From an uncultured Candidatus Saccharibacteria bacterium (GTDB lineage Bacteria; Patescibacteriota; Saccharimonadia; Saccharimonadales; Saccharimonadaceae): a DNA stretch of 9,765 nt. Made by a program: the position numbers and the translations under genes. Position 1 is the stretch's first letter, and each line of letters opens with the position of its first letter. The notes under the pieces were generated by a model, which worked only from the letters and a program-made list of their open reading frames with translations, was not told where the DNA came from and did no database searches. This document shows positions 6,680 through 9,765 of this stretch, in pieces. The stretch spans positions 1-9,765 of the forward strand of contig CAMUPZ010000025.1 of the NCBI GenBank assembly GCA_947095985.1, written 5' to 3'.

Positions 6680-6709
6680 TTGACTTTTGTCATCATTTTG
6701 TGCTAGAAT
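6680..6709 (+). promoter_or_regulatory. Strong promoter of the rplC-rplV ribosomal operon
   Basis: TTGACT (6680-6685), an 18-base spacer and TAGAAT (6704-6709) with extended -10 TG (6701-6702) form a near-consensus promoter, with a start expected near 6716. It lies immediately after the stop of the 97-aa gene. A weaker second candidate is TTGATG (6751-6756) with TATAGT (6773-6778), 16 bases apart, inside the leader. Confidence 0.78.
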
Positions 6710-6723
6710 AATGAAGTAATTTC

Positions 6724-6737
6724 TATTACGCGTAATA
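6724..6737 (+). repeat. 14-bp perfect palindrome just downstream of the rplC promoter
   Basis: TATTACGCGTAATA is identical to its reverse complement and begins about eight bases after the predicted transcription start. As DNA it could be an operator for a dimeric regulator. As RNA it can form a 5-bp stem with a CGCG loop at the 5' end of the message. Confidence 0.6.
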
Positions 6738-6746
6738 TCAACTGTT

Positions 6747-6858
6747 CTCCTTGATGAATGAGCAGGTCTGGCTATAGTTGAAGTGTTTGTCATGAACACC
6801 TCACTCAGAACCCAGAAACCGCACGTCATCAGGAGTATTTAAGTGGGAGTGAGGAAAA
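6747..6858 (+). promoter_or_regulatory. Structured leader of the rplC operon, candidate r-protein autoregulatory RNA
   Basis: Hand-derived pairings are as follows. Helix A: CTCCT/GATGA (6747-6751, 6753-6757; T6752 bulged) with TCATCAGGAG (6826-6835). Helix D inside it: GC, GG and TCTGG (6762-6771) with CCAGA, CC and GC (6812-6822), with small bulges. Apical hairpin C: GTGTTT (6783-6788) with GAACAC (6794-6799) around GTCAT, extendable by TGA/TCA (6779-6781, 6801-6803). Helix B: CCTCACTC (6799-6806) with GAGTGAGG (6847-6854), which covers the rplC ribosome binding site. B crosses A and D and overlaps extended C, so it implies a pseudoknot or a switch. No thermodynamic folding was run. Confidence 0.5.
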
Positions 6859-7473
6859 GTGAAAACACTTCTCGGTACCAAACTTGGTATGACCCAGCTC
6901 TTGGCTGAAGACGGCAAAGCCATTCCGGTGACGCTGATCCAAGCCGGCCCTGTCACTGTGACTCAGGTGAAGACTGTCGAAACCGACGGTTACAATGCGG
7001 TACAGGTCGCTTATGGAGAGGGTAAGAACCTGAGCAAGGCCGTGGCTGGACATGTCAAGCCAGCCCAAGTGACCCCGAAGCATATTCGGGAATTCCGCGT
7101 CGACGAGATCCCTGAAGGTCTCAAAGTTGGCGATGAAATCAACGTTTCCGCGTTCGAAGTCGGCGATTCTGTCGATGCGACCGGAACCAGCAAAGGTAAA
7201 GGTTTCGCTGGAACCATTAAACGCCACAACTTTAAGCGTCACCGCAAGACGCACGGTGGTAAAGGTAATACTCGTAAGCCAGGTTCAATCGGCTCGATGT
7301 ATCCACAAAAAGTGTTCAAGGGTAAGACGATGGCTGGCCACATGGGTCACGAGCGCGTTACCGTCAAGAACCTGGAAGTGGCATATGTTGATCCAGAGAC
7401 CAATCTGATCGGGGTGAAGGGCGCTGTCCCTGGGCCACGAAAAGGGCTGATCATTTTAGGAGGTAACAAGTAA
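6859..7473 (+). CDS. rplC: Large ribosomal subunit protein L3
   Basis: L3 is an early-assembly 23S rRNA-binding protein whose long loop reaches the peptidyl transferase centre. The 204-residue product has the usual length. It begins LLGTKLGMTQ (4-13) and carries the full family signature from F99 to R122 (D106, G109, S111, GKG 113-115, G118), followed by the basic loop RHNFKRHRKTHGG (122-134) and VFKGKTMAGHMG (152-163). The start is GTG at 6859. GAGG at 6851-6854 is the nearest SD and is only four bases away, while a better AGGAG at 6831 is too far. The SD lies within a predicted leader helix. rplC is here the first gene of its transcript, because rpsJ is separate. rplD starts on the last base of its stop codon. 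Confidence 0.97.
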   Translation: MKTLLGTKLGMTQLLAEDGKAIPVTLIQAGPVTVTQVKTVETDGYNAVQVAYGEGKNLSKAVAGHVKPAQVTPKHIREFRVDEIPEGLKVGDEINVSAFEVGDSVDATGTSKGKGFAGTIKRHNFKRHRKTHGGKGNTRKPGSIGSMYPQKVFKGKTMAGHMGHERVTVKNLEVAYVDPETNLIGVKGAVPGPRKGLIILGGNK

Positions 7474-8072
7474 TGGCTGAATCAACCAAACTTCCTAAAG
7501 ACATTTTCGCTGTTGAAGTGCCAAACCACGAACTGTTGAAATTGGCATACGACAGCTATCTCGCTAACGCCCGCCTAGCAAGTGCGACCACCAAGCAGCG
7601 TGGTGAAGTTTCCGGTGGTGGTAAAAAACCATGGAAGCAAAAGGGAACTGGTCGAGCACGTTTCGGCTCAAGCCGTAACCCAATCTGGCGCGGTGGTGGT
7701 GTGGTCTTTGGCCCACGCGGCAACGAAAACTACACCAAAAAATTGTCTAAAACCGCCAAGAAAGTGGCAATTCGCCAAGCCTTGACGGTAGCCAATGAAG
7801 CGAAGAAGATCGTCGTCAAAGATATCAAGACGACTGGCAAGACCAAAGAGGTCGCAACCTTCTTGGCCGACAACAAGTTTGAGCGCCGCGTACTGATCGT
7901 CGTCGACGAAAAGACGCCAGAATTGATGCGTGCCACAAACAACATTCAGAACGTATTGGTAATCCGCGCGAGCTACCTCAGCGTCTACCACATTCTGAAT
8001 GCGGATACTATTGTCATAACCCCGAAAGCTCTGCCAATAATCACTGAGTGGCTGGGTAAGGAGGAAGCGTAA
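7473..8072 (+). CDS. rplD: Large ribosomal subunit protein L4
   Basis: L4 binds 23S rRNA, and its extended loop lines the peptide exit tunnel. In Escherichia coli it also represses the S10 operon. This 199-residue protein shows the highly conserved tunnel-loop segment starting RGEVSGGGKKPWKQKGTGRA (43-62) and continuing to IWRGGGVVFGP (71-81). The C-terminal half has the alpha/beta fold ending in strands VLVI and TIVIT. The ATG overlaps the rplC stop by one base (TAATG), and AGGAGG (7458-7463) lies nine bases upstream inside rplC. This implies translational coupling. L4 is a natural candidate ligand for the leader RNA upstream of rplC, but nothing in the sequence shows this directly. Confidence 0.97.
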   Translation: MAESTKLPKDIFAVEVPNHELLKLAYDSYLANARLASATTKQRGEVSGGGKKPWKQKGTGRARFGSSRNPIWRGGGVVFGPRGNENYTKKLSKTAKKVAIRQALTVANEAKKIVVKDIKTTGKTKEVATFLADNKFERRVLIVVDEKTPELMRATNNIQNVLVIRASYLSVYHILNADTIVITPKALPIITEWLGKEEA

Positions 8073-8073
8073 T

Positions 8074-8394
8074 ATGAAACAGATGACAATTATCCCACGC
8101 ATTAGCGAGAAAGCCTACGCACAGAGCGCCAACGGCGTGTACGTGTTCCGCGTTCCGCTGAACCTGAATAAAAACGAGATCAAAGCAGCAGTTGAAGCGC
8201 AATTTGATGTCACCGTCCTAAAGGTGAAAACATTGGTCCAAGACGGCAAAGCCGTGCGTTTCTCACGAGGCAAGAATCGCTATCCTGGCACGACTACGCG
8301 CAAGGATTGGAAGAAGGCTTACGTGACGCTGAAAGATGGCGATAAGCTCGATGTGTTTGACGCAGTAGAGCAGCAGATGAAGGAGACCAAGTAA
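8074..8394 (+). CDS. rplW: Large ribosomal subunit protein L23
   Basis: L23 sits at the exit of the peptide tunnel and is the docking site for trigger factor and the signal recognition particle. The 106-residue product has IIPRISEKAY (6-15), the VEAQFDVTVLKVKTL core (40-54) and the C-terminal KKAYVTL signature (80-86), with normal length. It starts one base after the rplD stop, with AAGGAGG (8058-8064) nine bases before the ATG. It overlaps the next gene by one base. Confidence 0.96.
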   Translation: MKQMTIIPRISEKAYAQSANGVYVFRVPLNLNKNEIKAAVEAQFDVTVLKVKTLVQDGKAVRFSRGKNRYPGTTTRKDWKKAYVTLKDGDKLDVFDAVEQQMKETK

Positions 8395-9233
8395 TGCCAG
8401 TGAAAGCTTACAATCCAACCACTCCTGCTCGTCGCGGCATGACGAGTCAGGACCTGTCGGATATCACGACAAGAAAACCACTCAAAAGTCTGATCAAAGC
8501 CAAAAAGCAAAATGCTGGCCGCAACAACCAAGGCCGCATCACCGTGCGTCATCGCGGCGGCGGCGTTCGCCGTCACTACCGTTTGGTGAACCACAATTTG
8601 CCAGCCGGCTTGACTCTGACGGTTGAAGAAATTGAGTACGATCCAAACCGCTCAGCACGCATCGCTCGGGTGAAGGATCAGTACAATTTGTACCACTACG
8701 TGTTGGCCGACACCTCGATGGTCAAGGGCAAGACGATTCAGACTGGCGAGGAAGCGCCAATCGAGGCCTCAAACCGCCTGCCGCTGTCTGCAATCCCTGT
8801 TGGTACGATGATTTATGCTATTGAACTGACTGCCGGCAAAGGTGCGCAAATGGTTCGCGCTGCTGGTGCCAAAGCTCAGTTGATGGCCAAAGAGGGCAAT
8901 TACGCAACCATCAAATTGCCATCTGGTGAAGTTCGTAAAGTTCGCTTGGAAGCAACCGCTGCCATCGGTACAGTCGGTAACGTCCAGCACCAGAACGTGA
9001 AGATCGGTTCAGCCGGCCGCCGCCGCCGCAAGGGTATTCGCCCAACCGTGCGCGGTGTCGTCATGAACGCCGCCGATCACCCACATGGTGGTGGTGACGG
9101 TGGTCGCCACGGTACTGGTAAAGCACCACGTACGCCATGGGGTCAATTGACGCTGGGTTATCGAACTCGCCGCCGCAAAGGCTCAAATAAATTAATCGTA
9201 CGCACGCGTCACGACGCGAAGAGGAAGAGGTAA
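8394..9233 (+). CDS. rplB: Large ribosomal subunit protein L2
   Basis: L2 is one of the largest and most conserved 50S proteins. It is needed for subunit association and for peptidyl transferase activity. The 279-residue product shows the N-terminal RNA-binding OB-like part with RITVRHRGGGVRRHYR (48-63), the SH3-like middle, and the signature PTVRGVVMNAAD (217-228) followed by HPHGGGDGG (229-237), with the conserved histidine at 229. Many bacteria have Glu where D235 stands here, a conservative change. The ATG overlaps the rplW stop by one base. AAGGAG (8380-8385) lies eight bases upstream. The C-terminus is very basic, as is usual. Confidence 0.97.
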   Translation: MPVKAYNPTTPARRGMTSQDLSDITTRKPLKSLIKAKKQNAGRNNQGRITVRHRGGGVRRHYRLVNHNLPAGLTLTVEEIEYDPNRSARIARVKDQYNLYHYVLADTSMVKGKTIQTGEEAPIEASNRLPLSAIPVGTMIYAIELTAGKGAQMVRAAGAKAQLMAKEGNYATIKLPSGEVRKVRLEATAAIGTVGNVQHQNVKIGSAGRRRRKGIRPTVRGVVMNAADHPHGGGDGGRHGTGKAPRTPWGQLTLGYRTRRRKGSNKLIVRTRHDAKRKR

Positions 9234-9239
9234 ATCACG

Positions 9240-9506
9240 ATGAGTCGTTCATTAAAGAAAGGTCCATTCGTCGATGTGAAGCTTGCGAAAAAAGTCGCTG
9301 CTCTCAGCCTTGACGATCGAACCGTTATCAAAACGTGGGCGCGCGCTTCGACTATCACCCCAGAAATGGTCGGTCGAACGATTGCTGTCTACAACGGTAA
9401 GATGCACGTTCCAGTGCTGATTACCGAAAACATGGTTGGCCACAAACTCGGTGAGTTTAGTCCAACTCGTAAGTTCCGTAAGCACGGCGGAAAGGATAAG
9501 AAGTAA
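9240..9506 (+). CDS. rpsS: Small ribosomal subunit protein S19
   Basis: S19 is in the head of the 30S subunit, where it contacts S13 and lies near the A-site tRNA and the inter-subunit bridge. The 88-residue protein begins SRSLKKGPFVD (2-12) and carries the full family signature from N52-G53 through I61, V66-G67, L70-G-E-F (70-73) to T76, with a basic RKFRKHGGK tail. It starts six bases after the rplB stop, and GAGG at 9227-9230 serves as SD nine bases before the ATG. Length and order are canonical. Confidence 0.97.
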   Translation: MSRSLKKGPFVDVKLAKKVAALSLDDRTVIKTWARASTITPEMVGRTIAVYNGKMHVPVLITENMVGHKLGEFSPTRKFRKHGGKDKK

Positions 9507-9508
9507 TC

Positions 9509-9765
9509 ATGGCTGATACAACTTATACTGTTCGCGCTTACGCCAAAGGTGTTGACCAAACACCACGCAAGGTTAGCCTGGTGGCGGCCCTAGTACGCGG
9601 CCGCACCGTTGCTGATGCATTAGTTATCTTGGAACACGTTCCAAAGCGCGCTGCTATGCCAGTCAAGAAGGCTATTGACAGTGCTAAGGCAAACGCTATC
9701 AACAACCACGGTTTGGACGCTAAAAGCTTGGTGATTACCACGTTGAGCGTTACCACTGGTACGCG
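9509..9765 (+). CDS. rplV: Large ribosomal subunit protein L22, 5' part (runs off the window)
   Basis: The frame opens at ATG 9509, two bases after the rpsS stop, and remains open to the right edge for 85 complete codons. The translation shows L22 features: VRAYAKGVDQTPRKVSLVAA near the start, LVRGRTVADAL, and the helix around PKRAAMPVKKAIDSAKANAI. L22 binds 23S rRNA domains and lines the exit tunnel with a long hairpin, which lies beyond this window. An AAAGGA (9491-9496) lies 12 bases upstream, inside rpsS, so coupling to rpsS is likely. Its place after rpsS is the canonical operon order. Confidence 0.95.
   Translation, partial: MADTTYTVRAYAKGVDQTPRKVSLVAALVRGRTVADALVILEHVPKRAAMPVKKAIDSAKANAINNHGLDAKSLVITTLSVTTGT

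Noticed and set aside
6843..6908. 21-codon frame from GTG 6843 with AGGAG seven bases upstream, overlapping the rplC start out of frame
   Set aside because: SD and spacing look good, but the product is short and resembles nothing I know. AGGAG is better explained as part of the leader helix 6747-6757/6826-6835. It could still be a decoy initiation site.
6829..7254. 141-codon minus-strand frame opposite rplC
   Set aside because: It lies inside a clear L3 gene and has no family resemblance. The other long antisense frames over rplD, rplW, rplB and rpsS are likewise shadows of conserved genes.

Overview
The window most likely comes from a Patescibacteria/CPR bacterium, probably Candidatus Saccharibacteria (TM7). 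This rests on the style of the ribosomal proteins, a lactate dehydrogenase beside the S10 cluster, a small protein resembling the CPR family I recall as DUF5663, and very compact gene spacing. No taxonomic marker is decisive. TGA works as a normal stop: ldh ends on TGA at the usual length for its family. That argues against the UGA=Gly code of SR1/Gracilibacteria.

Layout. At the left edge (1-20, minus strand) the first codons of a divergent gene appear to leave the window, with their own Shine-Dalgarno (SD) site and promoter. An AT-rich divergent control region (about 21-164) separates it from an L-lactate dehydrogenase gene (165-1106). A strong sigma70-type promoter overlaps the 3' end of ldh and drives rpsJ (S10/NusE, 1202-1519). 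rpsJ is closed at once by a rho-independent terminator (1539-1566). The loop of that terminator doubles as the -35 box of the next promoter, which transcribes a small three-helix membrane protein gene (1589-1921) with almost no 5' leader.

A lower-GC block follows (about 1940-6675). It holds a 101-aa helical protein, tightly coupled to a 1345-residue membrane-anchored protein, and then a 97-aa acidic helical protein. The giant protein has an N-terminal helical/coiled-coil half, hydrophobic segments, a beta-rich Asp/Gly/Ser region and a C-terminal domain with GT-A (GT2-like) glycosyltransferase motifs. I infer a cell-envelope glycosylation role for this block, but its substrate is unknown.

From 6680 the rest of the S10 operon restarts from its own strong promoter: rplC, rplD, rplW, rplB, rpsS and the 5' part of rplV, in canonical order with 1-nt overlaps or very short gaps. 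So rpsJ, normally the first gene of this operon, is separated from rplC by about 5.3 kb of unrelated genes and has its own promoter and terminator. The roughly 143-nt leader before rplC carries a 14-bp perfect palindrome and a set of complementary segments. One of these would sequester the rplC ribosome binding site, so the leader is a candidate autoregulatory RNA for the ribosomal operon.
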